A stretch of DNA of 38,845 nt from an uncultured Clostridia bacterium (GTDB taxonomy: Bacteria > Bacillota > Clostridia > Oscillospirales > Acutalibacteraceae). A program made the position numbers and the translations under genes. Positions 6,769-16,143 of the stretch are shown piece after piece; within the stretch, counting starts at the first letter, position 1; each line of letters opens with the position of its first letter. The stretch is from NCBI GenBank assembly GCA_947364045.1, contig CANARN010000018.1:1-38845 (forward strand). Direction: 5' to 3'. The notes beneath the pieces are model-generated. The model searched no databases. It saw nothing but the letters and a program-made list of their open reading frames with translations, and was not told the origin of the DNA.

Positions 6769-6929
6769 CCCACATTATATCAACCGTCAAAAAAATAATC
6801 AATAAGCCGCCGATTTTTTCTGCTCTAATTAAAGTAGAACTTTGATTTTGAGATAAAATATACGCATTTTCTGTGCGGTTCTAATTATTTTAGAGCGTGA
6901 CAAAAAATAAAAATTACATTTAATATTAT

Positions 6930-7083
6930 CTTGTAGGGTACGACGTTATTCCCCTGATAGGGGAAATGTCAGCGAAGCTGACAAATATATCTGTGCGTAG
7001 CCGTAACTCGGCGTACCGTGCGATTTAGGACATAGGCATCGTCTCTTACAAAAACGGACAGCCAGGTCGGCTGTCCCTACAAG
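6930..7083. repeat. Palindromic GTAGGG...CCCTAC element, copy 2; one hairpin is a minus-strand terminator
   Basis: The ends are a perfect 9-bp inverted repeat, CTTGTAGGG (6930-6938) and CCCTACAAG (7075-7083). The right end holds GGACAGCC-AGGTC-GGCTGTCC. Read on the minus strand this hairpin is followed by GTTTTTG, so it probably terminates the MATE gene that ends at 7102. Between this and the 278-bp element (6769-6929) I see only AT-rich sequence. Confidence 0.65.
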
Positions 7084-7101
7084 GTGTATTTTAATTTATT
7101 C

Positions 7102-8451
7102 TTATTGATGTTCGTTATGCGGAAAACGCACTCTGCCTGCAATAAACGGGACGGACAAAAGAATTGCCTTGAAAATATTATCCGCAATCATACAGTACCA
7201 AACCGCCGTTAAATCCAGATGCCATACTTTAAGGCACAAAAATGTGAATAAAATTCTCACGCACCACATACTGACGGACTCAGATACAAAAACATATTTC
7301 GTTTTTCCCAGTCCGTAATAAATACCCTCAAGAACTATCATCAGCCCGAAAAATGACTCGGAAAATGCCACAAGTCTGAGCATCTTTGCGCCTAAATCCA
7401 CTACATTTTGACTGTTCGTGAATATATCCATTAATGGAAATGCTGTAAAATAAAGCGCTGTTCCGCTCAAAAGCATCATAAACACTGTTATCAGAATACT
7501 GTTTTTCTGTACTTTTTTGAACTTGTTTTCATTTTGTTCGCCTATTGAAATGCCAATCATTGTCGATGTAGCTGAGCGGAAGCCGTAACCCGCAATGTAA
7601 AATATCTGCTCGGCGCTCACGGCAATTGAATGCGCCGCAAACACCGTTGTCCCCATTGAAGATACAAGCGCCGCAAATACAACATAACCCATACAGTTAA
7701 CGGAATGTGTCAGGAATACGGGATAAGACGTTTTAAGGCAGCTTTTCAGTACGCTTCTGTCAGGCTTTAGCATATCTTTATCAAAATTCAGCCAACCGCT
7801 TTTTCTGTATTCACAGAACATAAAAATTCCCGATACTGTGAAAGATATTGCAGAGCCTATTCCTGCGCCGATAACGCCCATTTTAAATACATATATAAAC
7901 AAATAGTTCAAAACAATGTTCAGCAGATTTTCAAACAGAGTAATAAGCATAGGCGTTTTTGTGTTTTGGGTTGCCCGAAGGCACGCCGCCGCAACAGTAT
8001 TTACTGCTCTGAAAATCATCGGAAGGGATATAATTGCAAAATAAATTGACGCAGTTTTCTGAATATCACGCTCCGCGCCCATAAGCACGGGGATTACAGG
8101 CGAAAGAGCAATGCACACTGCTCCTGTCAGCACACCCGAAGCTACTGTCAAAATAAAAATCTGCGATGAAATTTTACGCGCATCGTTTTGATTTTTCCTG
8201 CCCACAGCCTCTGAAATCATTGCAACAGCGGCAACGCCGAGGGCTGAAAAAATTCCGCCCACAAGCCAGTTTATTGTGGTTGTAACACTGACAGAGGCAG
8301 TCGCTTTTTCACCGAGATTGCCCACCATTGCCGTGTCAACATACTGCAAAAGCGTTGACATTATCTCCTCAATAACCGTGGGAACGGCAAGAAAAATAAG
8401 CGAGGCAAGAATGCTCTTTTGATTTAATTTTTTTAACTGATTTTTAATCAT
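7102..8451 (-). CDS. MATE-family multidrug/Na+(H+) antiporter
   Basis: The 449-aa protein starts at ATG 8451, five bases after AGGAG; a GTG two codons earlier abuts that site and is rejected. It has the two-bundle, 12-helix layout of MATE exporters. Near the N-terminus AVPTVIEEIMSTLLQYVDTAMVGNLG is the family signature, and a matching pseudo-repeat (FLTHSVNCMGYVVFAALVSSMG) begins the second half. MATE proteins export cationic compounds, or sometimes flavin or peptide products, using an ion gradient. No local gene hints at a substrate. Transcription probably ends in the repeat at 6930-7083. Confidence 0.93.
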   Translation of the reverse strand: MIKNQLKKLNQKSILASLIFLAVPTVIEEIMSTLLQYVDTAMVGNLGEKATASVSVTTTINWLVGGIFSALGVAAVAMISEAVGRKNQNDARKISSQIFILTVASGVLTGAVCIALSPVIPVLMGAERDIQKTASIYFAIISLPMIFRAVNTVAAACLRATQNTKTPMLITLFENLLNIVLNYLFIYVFKMGVIGAGIGSAISFTVSGIFMFCEYRKSGWLNFDKDMLKPDRSVLKSCLKTSYPVFLTHSVNCMGYVVFAALVSSMGTTVFAAHSIAVSAEQIFYIAGYGFRSATSTMIGISIGEQNENKFKKVQKNSILITVFMMLLSGTALYFTAFPLMDIFTNSQNVVDLGAKMLRLVAFSESFFGLMIVLEGIYYGLGKTKYVFVSESVSMWCVRILFTFLCLKVWHLDLTAVWYCMIADNIFKAILLSVPFIAGRVRFPHNEHQ

Positions 8452-8574
8452 ATTCACTCCTGCCTTTCAAGTTTTTGGTCACAAGAATAGTATATTAACA
8501 CATTAAACGGAAAATAGCTATATGTAATATAAAAAATAAGAGCTTGCTCTCACCGAAAGAAATAACGTACACCA

Positions 8575-8652
8575 GTAGGGGCAGATGCCCACATCTGCTC
8601 GTTGCAAATTGTCCACAAACAAAAAAGGGACAGTGTAGGCACCGTCCCTTAC
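8575..8652. repeat. Palindromic GTAGGG element, copy 3; includes minus-strand terminator
   Basis: It starts with GTAGGGGCAGATG-CCCA-CATCTGC and ends with a second hairpin reading, on the minus strand, GGGACGGTG-CCTAC-ACTGTCCC followed by TTTTTT. That hairpin lies 30 bp after the stop of the 582-aa membrane protein gene and is a good terminator for it. Confidence 0.7.
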
Positions 8653-8680
8653 ATAGCGACTTTTTCCGTTTTAGCCGAAT

Positions 8681-10429
8681 TTACTTAACTGTTTTTACCG
8701 TGACAATGTTGCCCTCGGCATTTTCGGGTATTTCAAACGTAGCGCTGTCGCCGTTATTCACAAGAATTATCTTTTCGGCGTCCTTAACCGATACCTTATA
8801 GTATCTGTCCGAATCGTCGAGTTTAATATAAAAATAGGTTTCACCGCCGGTTGTTGCAGTTCTGATGTCGGTTATTTTGCCTGTGACATCAACATACTTA
8901 ACAGTATTTTCTTCATTGCCTTCCTGCTCGTTATCTTTAACATTATCTATATCGATATTAACATTTATACCGTTTTTCTCAAGCTCGGAAGCATATTTTT
9001 CAACACAGTCCGCAAGTGAAGATTCTGCCGCAACAATTGTCGATTGCTTAACATTAACGAGTGCGAACATTTTAACGTATCCGCTGGCATCCTTAAGCGA
9101 CATAAAGTAGGTCGGCTCGCCGCTGACATTGAGAAGAAGCGGGAAGGTTGCCTTGTAGCTGTACTGCTGAACCTTACCCTCAGCAGAGGTCTGCGCCGCA
9201 TTTTCGAGAGCGCCCGAAACCTGATAATAACGCGCGTCCTTTGTTCTCTGGTTAATAAGGACAAAACCGATTATAGCCTCGTCAGAGGTTATTGAGGTTA
9301 CACCTGTGTACATATAAACGTCATCGTTAAGAGCAAGGTAATTGTAGCCGGAGCTTGTAACCTTAACGTCTGTCTGACCGATAATTGAGTTAATGAAGCC
9401 GTTGGAATATTTACCGTAATAGTTGAACTGCTCATTAAGAAGCTCTGCTGAATAAACACGGTCAAGCCACTGGAATTCTTCATCGGTAACAAATTTATCT
9501 GTTTTAAGCTTAGTTTTACCCTCAAGATTTGTTGAAATAAGCGTTGTCGAGCCTGTTGCTGCGTCAACCAATATTGCGCCCGTAATATCCTTTCCGCCGA
9601 AGAGGCCGATTGTTTTGTCAACAACCGGAACTACCCAATAAGGTCTGCCGTTATCGTCAAGCTCAAAGCGGGGTGTGTCAAACATAAGAGTCGGATAATT
9701 AAAGCGGCAATGGCGGATAAGGTCCTCGTTGAAATATTCCGCAGGAGAATATTTTATCGGCTCTTGGAGCCTTTGAACCTCAGCCTTTTGAGTAATCATA
9801 TCAACAACAATATATGCAGGTATGCCGTTTTTAGTATTTTTAATCCATTTGAAAACGTCGCCGTATTCAAGGGACTGAACTCTGACAGGCGTACCCTTAT
9901 AGTTTATCTGCGTTGAATAAAGGTCAGAAACAACGAACTGCGAAACGTAATCGGAAAGATTACCTAGCGCCTTTGCGGCAAGCACATTTGACGCGTCCTT
10001 GTCAAGTCTCGGAACGCTTGAAAAGTCAATTTCAGCAACCTCCTCGGCAAAATCTCCGTCCTGAACCTTAATAATGTTGCTGTAAGACTTTGCGCGGAAG
10101 AAAACTGCGCCCGTAAGGTAACCGATTCCCATAATTACCGCCATTACAATGAGAATAATAATCGGAATTTTCATTTTGTTTTTAGCGGCTTCCATTCTTT
10201 CGGGACGTGAATACGCTCCGGACAAAATTCCGTAAAGTCCGATAAATACAACTATCGAAACTGCAAGCCACATATACATTTCAACTGCTTTAAAGTTAAG
10301 TGCCGGAAGCATAAAATAATAAAGCACCGCTGAAATCACAAGAGTCACAGCGAGAGCAACCGCTATTTTTTTACCCTCGGACATACTTTTTTTCTTTCTG
10401 CCGCCGAAATCTACCTTGATAGGTTTCAC
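8681..10429 (-). CDS. Large membrane-anchored protein, function unknown
   Basis: The 582-aa protein uses a GTG start at 10429, four bases after GAGGCGG. It has a basic cytoplasmic N-terminus (GGRKKK) and three membrane segments near 21-41, 50-70 and 87-110. About 470 residues follow, probably outside the cell, without cysteine-rich or catalytic motifs I can name. The region around 260-300 (PYWVVPVVDKTIGLFGGKDITGAILVDAATG) looks like two beta-rich repeats reminiscent of PepSY-like folds, but this is only an impression. The last ~60 residues (KITDIRTATTGGETYFYIKL) may form a small OB-like domain. It is a single-gene unit ending in the terminator-bearing repeat at 8575. Confidence 0.8.
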   Translation of the reverse strand: MKPIKVDFGGRKKKSMSEGKKIAVALAVTLVISAVLYYFMLPALNFKAVEMYMWLAVSIVVFIGLYGILSGAYSRPERMEAAKNKMKIPIIILIVMAVIMGIGYLTGAVFFRAKSYSNIIKVQDGDFAEEVAEIDFSSVPRLDKDASNVLAAKALGNLSDYVSQFVVSDLYSTQINYKGTPVRVQSLEYGDVFKWIKNTKNGIPAYIVVDMITQKAEVQRLQEPIKYSPAEYFNEDLIRHCRFNYPTLMFDTPRFELDDNGRPYWVVPVVDKTIGLFGGKDITGAILVDAATGSTTLISTNLEGKTKLKTDKFVTDEEFQWLDRVYSAELLNEQFNYYGKYSNGFINSIIGQTDVKVTSSGYNYLALNDDVYMYTGVTSITSDEAIIGFVLINQRTKDARYYQVSGALENAAQTSAEGKVQQYSYKATFPLLLNVSGEPTYFMSLKDASGYVKMFALVNVKQSTIVAAESSLADCVEKYASELEKNGINVNIDIDNVKDNEQEGNEENTVKYVDVTGKITDIRTATTGGETYFYIKLDDSDRYYKVSVKDAEKIILVNNGDSATFEIPENAEGNIVTVKTVK

Positions 10430-10549
10430 AAAACCGCCTCATTTCATTTTATATACTGAGAAAAAGCTTATCTCTTTTCCCAATATATTTTACATTATTT
10501 TTTTCTCTTTTACAAGAGTATAGACCGCCTTATTTACTTTAATACCTGC

Positions 10550-11179
10550 TTATTTGATTATTTTTTTACAGTACTCACTGCAAATACAGCCGTCACAGTC
10601 TGCACGTCTTGCAGTGCAGGTGTCACGTCCGTGAAGAACACATCTGTGGCAAAAATTATTGCTCTCTTCAGGGGGCAGAATTTTTCTAAGCTCCGTTTCA
10701 ACTTTTTTCGGGTCTTTGGTGTCACAAAGCCCCATTCGGTTTGAAATTCGGATTAAATGTGTATCCGCCACCACAGCAGGCTTGCCGTAAACGTCGCCTA
10801 CAATTAAATTCGCCGTTTTTCTGCCAACGCCCTGCAAAGTAGTTAAATCTTCAATATTGTCGGGAACTGTTCCTCCGAAGCGGTCACGCACGCCCCTTGC
10901 CATTTCGATAATATCCCGTGCTTTGCCGTGGTAAAACCCACAGGAATGAATAATATTTTCAATATCCTTAACGTCTGCATTGCAGTAATCGTCTAAAGTG
11001 CGGTATCTCGAAAAAAGAGCGGGAGTGACTTGATTCACTCTCGCGTCGGTACACTGTGCAGAAAGACGGGTCGCAACCAAAAGCTCAAAAGGGTTTTCCG
11101 ATACAAGACTGCAAACCGCTTCGGGATATTTTGTTTTTAATGCCTCAATTAAATGTAATGCTCGCTCTTTTTTAGTCAT
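10550..11179 (-). CDS. nth: Endonuclease III (DNA glycosylase/AP lyase)
   Basis: The 209-aa protein has the complete endonuclease III layout. An N-terminal FELLVATRLSAQCTD block leads to the helix-hairpin-helix LQGVGRKTANLIVGD with catalytic lysine K121. The catalytic aspartate is D139 in VVADTHL. A C-terminal [4Fe-4S] site is formed by C188, C195, C198 and C204 (C-X6-C-X2-C-X5-C). The enzyme removes oxidised pyrimidines and nicks the abasic site in base excision repair. A small XRE regulator gene ends seven bases upstream on the same strand, so the two are probably cotranscribed. Confidence 0.96.
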   Translation of the reverse strand: MTKKERALHLIEALKTKYPEAVCSLVSENPFELLVATRLSAQCTDARVNQVTPALFSRYRTLDDYCNADVKDIENIIHSCGFYHGKARDIIEMARGVRDRFGGTVPDNIEDLTTLQGVGRKTANLIVGDVYGKPAVVADTHLIRISNRMGLCDTKDPKKVETELRKILPPEESNNFCHRCVLHGRDTCTARRADCDGCICSEYCKKIIK

Positions 11180-11186
11180 AATTCAG

Positions 11187-11408
11187 TCACTTTCTCGGAA
11201 TTTCATCCTGAAGACCCAAAAGGTAATCAGCAGAAACATTGAAAAATTTACAAATTTCGATAATATCCGTAAGTGACGGTTCTGTGGTGCCTGTTTCCAT
11301 AAATGACACCTTTCGCTGAGTTATGCCGAGCGCATTTGCAAGATCCTTTTGAGTAATTGTAGGAATCTTGGCGCACCTAAGGCTTTTCAGCCTTTCGTTA
11401 AACTCCAT
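11187..11408 (-). CDS. Small XRE-family transcriptional regulator
   Basis: The 73-aa protein starts at ATG 11408, eight bases after GGAG; a GTG three codons earlier sits directly against that site. It is a single HTH_3 domain (TQKDLANALGITQRKVSFMETG, about 19-40) with the usual FFNVSADYLLGL ending. It lies seven bases upstream of nth. This is an unusual neighbour for a housekeeping repair gene and may make nth part of a regulated unit, although simple adjacency is also possible. Confidence 0.85.
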   Translation of the reverse strand: MEFNERLKSLRCAKIPTITQKDLANALGITQRKVSFMETGTTEPSLTDIIEICKFFNVSADYLLGLQDEIPRK

Positions 11409-11603
11409 TTTCAACACTCCAAATTTTCGGGTGCGATAATATTAACATAATTTTTTAATTTTGAAAAGATGCAGTTTAAAAATATCTACACAAAGTTTTC
11501 GGGTAAAATTTGTAGGGTCTTACAAAGATTTTTTGGTCGATTTAAGTCAAAAATCATCTATTTTACATATATTGCGCCGATAAAAATTTATAAGCCCTAC
11601 AGG

Positions 11604-11632
11604 TTGTATTTTTAAGCAATTGCGTATATAAT
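11604..11632 (+). promoter_or_regulatory. Promoter of the flavin reductase-like gene
   Basis: TTGTAT (11604-11609) and TATAAT (11627-11632) are separated by 17 bp and lie 40 bp before the start codon. The remaining AT-rich gap back to the XRE gene shows no other feature, apart from scattered GTAGGG (11512) and CCCTAC (11596) that may be a worn repeat copy. Confidence 0.65.
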
Positions 11633-11672
11633 ATGATGTAAATATAAAAAGTAAACAATTGGAGTGAGTTTT

Positions 11673-12170
11673 TTGAAGGAAATAAGTATCCGTGAAGTAA
11701 AAGAAAATTTTGTTTCTATGATAAGCGACGAGTGGGCGTTGCTCACAGCAGGTAAACCTGCCGATTACAATATGATGACGGTAAGCTGGGGCGGCGTCGG
11801 CGAGCTTTGGGGCAAGGACGTATGCTTTGTTTTTGTCCGTCCTCAAAGATATACTTTTGAATATATGGAGCAAAACGATTATTTCACCCTTTCGTTTTAC
11901 GGCGGTGAATACAAAAAAGAGCTTGGAATTTGCGGAAGCAAGTCCGGTAGGGACACTGACAAAACAGCTCTTACAGGCTTTGAACCCGTAGAAATCGGCG
12001 AGTCGGTTTCATTTAAACAGGCAAAAATTACGGTGCTTCTCCGTAAAATTGCTTATCAGGATATGAACCCCGACGGCTTTTTAGCCCCTGAAATTATGAG
12101 CAATTATGCCGCGTCCGATTTTCACCGCACTTATGTAGGCGAGATTGTTAAAGTCATTGTAAACGAATAA
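11673..12170 (+). CDS. Flavin reductase-like FMN-binding split-barrel protein
   Basis: The 165-aa protein is taken from the TTG at 11673 (MKEISIREVKENF), eight bases after GGAG; the GTG at 11664 overlaps that site. The sequence follows the flavin reductase-like split barrel: WALLTAGKPADYNMMTVSWGGVGELWGKDVC in two runs, then VFVRPQRYTFEYME, and FTLSFYGG with the GICGSKSGRDTDK segment that contacts FMN in relatives. These proteins bind FMN and reduce flavin or other small molecules with NAD(P)H; the exact substrate is unknown. The gene is a single transcription unit with its own promoter and terminator. Confidence 0.85.
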   Translation: MKEISIREVKENFVSMISDEWALLTAGKPADYNMMTVSWGGVGELWGKDVCFVFVRPQRYTFEYMEQNDYFTLSFYGGEYKKELGICGSKSGRDTDKTALTGFEPVEIGESVSFKQAKITVLLRKIAYQDMNPDGFLAPEIMSNYAASDFHRTYVGEIVKVIVNE

Positions 12171-12188
12171 AGAAATTATATATAGTAT

Positions 12189-12227
12189 AAAAAGCCGAGA
12201 TTCACAAATGCGTGAATTTCGGCTTTT
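12189..12227. terminator. Strong hairpin terminator after the flavin reductase-like gene
   Basis: A stem of about 14 bp (AAAAGCCGA-ATTCAC pairing with GTGAAT-TCGGCTTTT) is flanked by A-rich and T-rich runs, so it could work on both strands. It is 19 bp after the stop. Confidence 0.85.
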
Positions 12228-12264
12228 GGTTTACAGTTTCACAATAATGCTTTTATACAGTGCT

Positions 12265-12409
12265 GTAGGGACAGGTCTCCGTGCCTGTCCTTGACATCTT
12301 TATTTTACTACAGTTTAACGGCGGGCGTGGAAACCCGCCGCTACATTAGCGTACCGCAGCAAAAAAGGTTGTTACATTTTTTCGGGCAGCCGAGGTCGTC
12401 TGCCCCTAC
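12265..12409. repeat. Compound GTAGGG...CCCTAC palindromic element, copy 4
   Basis: The ends are GTAGGGACAGG and CTGCCCCTAC. Three hairpins lie in tandem: GGACAGG / CCTGTCC, GGCGGG / CCCGCC (followed by GCTAC), and GGGCAG / CTGCCC with TTTTTC after it on the plus strand. It separates the convergent flavin reductase-like gene and the ABC permease gene, which stops 13 bp away. Confidence 0.65.
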
Positions 12410-12421
12410 TTTTTCTCTGCG

Positions 12422-14866
12422 TCAGTTAAGAACAGACATTGCTTTTTCGGGGAGGTATTTTGCGATTACACTGCCGTCGTCGTAGATTACGAAGATGCAT
12501 CTGCCGTTATTATTGTATGTGTTATAAACCGAATATGCTTCGTCCGAAATCTTTTGAGCCTTTGCTTTGTCGTCAATACGTGTAACATTTACACCGTTTG
12601 CGCCGTAAATAATCTCAATAAAATCAAGATAAGTACCCGTCATTTTACCGCCGAAAATTTTGGAAACCTCATCGCTGTTCATAAAGTAATCACTTGCTCT
12701 TGACGATTGCCCGTAGCTGGTAAACACTGTAGAGTTGGTAACGCCACTGTAATACACATAATAATCTTCTCTGACATTATTAAACGCATCGGTGAGCATC
12801 AGCTTTCTATCGGGACAGATTACAGCCTTGACCTGCGCAGTCTGCGGCATCTGTTCAGTTTCATTTAACAGCTCGGCTGTTTTTGCCATCTGCGGATAAA
12901 CAAGAATTGCCCTATATGCAACAGCGGTTTTTTTGCTTACCTTCTCCGCATCCGGATCACCGTAGTACGTATAAAAATCAAGCCAGAGTTCTTCTGCATG
13001 GTACTGATGTGTTTCAAGCATCGGTGTATATGCCGATGCAACAATTGCACCCTGAGGCTTGCCTTTGTTGCCGTAATATTCGTCATACGTAATATTGCAA
13101 AGGTCCTCGTAAAGAGCGGCTTTTAACTCCTCTGTCATTTCAAATGAGGAGCCGGAAACTTCCGTTTCATATCCGGAAACTTCGGTATTTGCAAGAAGGT
13201 CGCCGTTATAATAATCATAAAAATCAGGGCTTTCAATATATTTATCGACATATTCCGTCCCGTGCATTACCATATTTTCCGTTTGGGCCGTGTAGCTTTC
13301 GTTTATCAGTGAGGAATTCAAACCGGATTTTATAATGCTGTGGAAATAGTCAGAATCGAACACTGCTTTATTATAATTGTTGCAGGCTTCCTCTGAATAA
13401 ACAGGGAAATTCCTTGCTATAAACTTGCCATCCTTTGTCTTTATCACAAAGCTCATACTTTCAATACTGTTTCTGCCGTCACGTTTTTCAGTCTTTACCT
13501 TATTAAACTGCTCAATGCACATTTTAATGTCTTCGGGGTTACTGCTCTTGCAGGTATCTCCGTTTTCTTTCTCATAATTTTCGGGACTGTAAACATTAGC
13601 CATATACGTAAACGTTGTTAACGGGTCGTCATAGCTCATTGAAATATATTCAATATCCTTTGCTTCGGGCAGCTTGTTGTATGTTCCGAAGTAGCCTGTG
13701 CCGATTACAAGAAGCGACAAAAACATCACGAGCGCAACTCCGCTGTAAACGGGCAGTATTCTTAAAACCGCCTTGAAATTTCTGCGGATAATAAGCTCTG
13801 CAACAAAGAACACAATAAACGAAATAACCGTAATTAAAATTATGCAAAGCGCAACGCTCTTAATTTTGCCGTCGTCGTAAAGAGAATAAAAGATTTCTGT
13901 TAAAGCCACAACGCTTACAACCAGAACCGTAGCGCCGTTAAGTCCGCTTGCAATTGAGAATTTGCCGAAGGATGCGGTATTCTCATTTTTACGCTTTTTG
14001 AAAAGCACAAGCCCCACCGTAAAAATAATTACCGCGGCTATTGCCCAAAAAACTATCGGGAAAAAGTTATCTTTCCATGTCAGCAATAATTCTTTAGGCA
14101 CTTTTTTACCTGTTATAAGCTGATTTACACCTGAATTGTCCAACAGACATGTCCACGGAGACAAAAGCAGTGCCTTTTCCAAGCCATCGTCACCGCCTAT
14201 GTAACCCGGCAAAAACGCAATTTTAATTCCGTTAAGCAGACCGGCAAACGCTAAAGTAATAACGCTTGCCGAGCCTGACGTAATCAGCGCTTCTATTCTT
14301 GAACCGGAAACCGTCGCGGCAAATGTGCCTATTGCAAAACCCGAAACGCCGCTTATAAATGCCAGTAAACTGTAATATACAAACAATTTAAGCTGGTGAG
14401 AATGGAATCCGAACATACTCACATTCATTAAAAATACTATTAAAAACGGAATAACCGCCACGGTAAAAAGCTCTATTGAGCCTGCTGCAATACGGTTCAA
14501 AAAAAGTCTTGTGCGTGTAATACCTGCGCTGAAATAAACATTTACGCTGTTTTTCTTAAATGCAAAGGTGAAAAGAGAAAATGCGACTACTATTCCGCAC
14601 AAAATCATCAGAAAACTTAGCGGAGCGGCATCATAGTACTCGCCCTCACTTGTTATTCCGCCGAAATACGATATTATTTCGTGTTTTTTCAAAAGCTCCA
14701 TATACTGAAGATTCTGTTTAAGAGCTTTTGCAAGCTTTACTACCGGACCTATGACAAAAAATGAAATAAAAAACAATGTAACTATGGGAGCCTTGCAGGC
14801 TTCAAGCAGACTTCTTAAAAAGTCTCTTAAATTGACCCTGTCATTCGAAAATCTTTGTGATGTCAT
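12422..14866 (-). CDS. ABC-2 type transporter permease with large extracytoplasmic domain
   Basis: The 814-aa protein starts at ATG 14866, nine bases after GGAGG, inside the end of the ATPase gene (26-bp overlap). The N-terminal half has a helix near residue 25-45 and a five-helix bundle to about residue 290. Four further helices around 310-410 include FYSLYDDGKIKSVALCIIL. The remaining ~400 residues are polar and probably outside the cell. This layout matches ABC-2 permeases paired with YtrA-type GntR regulators. The transporter presumably exports lipid-like or peptide compounds or helps resist cell-wall agents; the substrate is unknown. Confidence 0.82.
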   Translation of the reverse strand: MTSQRFSNDRVNLRDFLRSLLEACKAPIVTLFFISFFVIGPVVKLAKALKQNLQYMELLKKHEIISYFGGITSEGEYYDAAPLSFLMILCGIVVAFSLFTFAFKKNSVNVYFSAGITRTRLFLNRIAAGSIELFTVAVIPFLIVFLMNVSMFGFHSHQLKLFVYYSLLAFISGVSGFAIGTFAATVSGSRIEALITSGSASVITLAFAGLLNGIKIAFLPGYIGGDDGLEKALLLSPWTCLLDNSGVNQLITGKKVPKELLLTWKDNFFPIVFWAIAAVIIFTVGLVLFKKRKNENTASFGKFSIASGLNGATVLVVSVVALTEIFYSLYDDGKIKSVALCIILITVISFIVFFVAELIIRRNFKAVLRILPVYSGVALVMFLSLLVIGTGYFGTYNKLPEAKDIEYISMSYDDPLTTFTYMANVYSPENYEKENGDTCKSSNPEDIKMCIEQFNKVKTEKRDGRNSIESMSFVIKTKDGKFIARNFPVYSEEACNNYNKAVFDSDYFHSIIKSGLNSSLINESYTAQTENMVMHGTEYVDKYIESPDFYDYYNGDLLANTEVSGYETEVSGSSFEMTEELKAALYEDLCNITYDEYYGNKGKPQGAIVASAYTPMLETHQYHAEELWLDFYTYYGDPDAEKVSKKTAVAYRAILVYPQMAKTAELLNETEQMPQTAQVKAVICPDRKLMLTDAFNNVREDYYVYYSGVTNSTVFTSYGQSSRASDYFMNSDEVSKIFGGKMTGTYLDFIEIIYGANGVNVTRIDDKAKAQKISDEAYSVYNTYNNNGRCIFVIYDDGSVIAKYLPEKAMSVLN

Positions 14867-15740
14867 ATTTCTTATCCTCCATTTCATTAAGGAATACCTC
14901 TTCGAGAGTCAGCTTATATTCATCAACAGCTATCGGTCGGAGCGCATTAAGCTTTTGCTTTTCTTCTATTGAATTGCCCTCGAATACAATCGTCACGATT
15001 TTACCGTCCAGGTCAAGAGATTTATACTTAATTCCGCTGAAATCCTCGGCTGATACATCACGGTCAAAAATCAGTCTGAATTTACCGTAATTCTGCGAAA
15101 TGTCATAAACCGAGCAGTCCATTGCAAGATGCTTGCCGTTAATAAGACCTGCATGGTCGCAAAGGTTAGAAAGCTCAGCTAAGTTGTGCGAGGAAATAAC
15201 AATCGAGGCCTCCTGCTCCGCAATATATTCTACAAAAAGCTTTTTGGTAATATCTCTTTTGTGGGGGTCAAGACCGTCAAAGGTTTCGTCAAGCAAAAGG
15301 TATTTCGGTTTGCTTGCAAGAGCTAAAATAATTTCAGTCTGTCTTTGCATACCCTTTGAAAAGCCTCTTATTCTTTTCTTCTCCTGAAGTCCGAAAAGCT
15401 CAAGCAAATTGTCAAAGGTCTTCCAACTGAAATTCGGGTAATAGTCCGAATAAAAATTCGCCATTGAATGCGGCGTTGCACTTAACGGAAACCAAAGGTC
15501 ATCAGGGATATAGAACATCTCCTTGCGGACATCGTTATTATCGAAAGTGTTCTGCCCTCCCATTATTACTTCACCGTTTTCAGGCTTGTAAATTCCTGCG
15601 GCAGTTTTCAAAAGCGTTGTTTTGCCTGCGCCGTTGTAGCCGATAAGTCCGTAAATTGAAGAAGGCTCAACATTAAAGGATATGCCCTCAATGGCAGTAA
15701 AGCTGCCGTATTTTTTTGTTATATTCTTAAATTCAATCAC
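14841..15740 (-). CDS. ABC transporter ATP-binding protein
   Basis: The 299-aa protein has all ATPase motifs: Walker A GYNGAGKTT (34-42), signature FSKGM (127-131, a variant of LSGGQ), Walker B YLLLDE (147-152), D-loop GLDP and H-loop H185 in SSHN. The FSKGM signature is usual for the YtrB-like/exporter subgroup. Translation starts at GTG 15740, sharing GTGA with the stop of the GntR gene, so the two are coupled. It would energise the permease encoded next. Confidence 0.95.
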   Translation of the reverse strand: MIEFKNITKKYGSFTAIEGISFNVEPSSIYGLIGYNGAGKTTLLKTAAGIYKPENGEVIMGGQNTFDNNDVRKEMFYIPDDLWFPLSATPHSMANFYSDYYPNFSWKTFDNLLELFGLQEKKRIRGFSKGMQRQTEIILALASKPKYLLLDETFDGLDPHKRDITKKLFVEYIAEQEASIVISSHNLAELSNLCDHAGLINGKHLAMDCSVYDISQNYGKFRLIFDRDVSAEDFSGIKYKSLDLDGKIVTIVFEGNSIEEKQKLNALRPIAVDEYKLTLEEVFLNEMEDKKYDITKIFE

Positions 15741-16111
15741 GTGTTTTCATCTCCCTCATAAATGCTGTTAACCATTATTATTATTTCGCTTTTTTCCGCT
15801 CCCATGGATTTCGCTTTTGAAATTGCCGATTTTGCCTCTTCCAAAGCATCGTCTACGATAACGCCCCTATGCGCATTTCCGCTTATGAAGCTGCCTTTTC
15901 CCGCAACCGAATAGATTATTCCCTGCGACTCCAGGTCGGAAAAGGCCCGCTTAATTGTATTTATATTTACAGAAAGCTCAGAAGAAAGCTGACGCAGCGA
16001 CGGGAGCTGGTCATCTGCTTTAATAACGCCTTGACCGATTAAAGACGTTATCTGTTCCTTTATCTGCTCGTAAATCGGCGTTCGGGAATGGAAATCCAAA
16101 AAAAAGTTCAA
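15737..16111 (-). CDS. GntR-family regulator, YtrA subfamily
   Basis: The 124-aa protein is taken from TTG 16111, seven bases after GGAGG. The GTG three codons earlier is inside the ribosome binding site itself. It has a winged helix (PIYEQIKEQITSLIGQG, then LPSLRQLSSELSVNINTIKRAF) and a short tail without an effector domain, as in YtrA repressors. YtrA-type proteins autorepress operons of ABC transporters, often responding to cell-wall stress. A perfect palindrome (AACTGTGCTA-N7-TAGCACAGTT) on the operon promoter is its likely operator. Confidence 0.92.
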   Translation of the reverse strand: MNFFLDFHSRTPIYEQIKEQITSLIGQGVIKADDQLPSLRQLSSELSVNINTIKRAFSDLESQGIIYSVAGKGSFISGNAHRGVIVDDALEEAKSAISKAKSMGAEKSEIIIMVNSIYEGDENT

Positions 16112-16143
16112 AAATATCACCTCCGCAAAAGAATTTACATATA

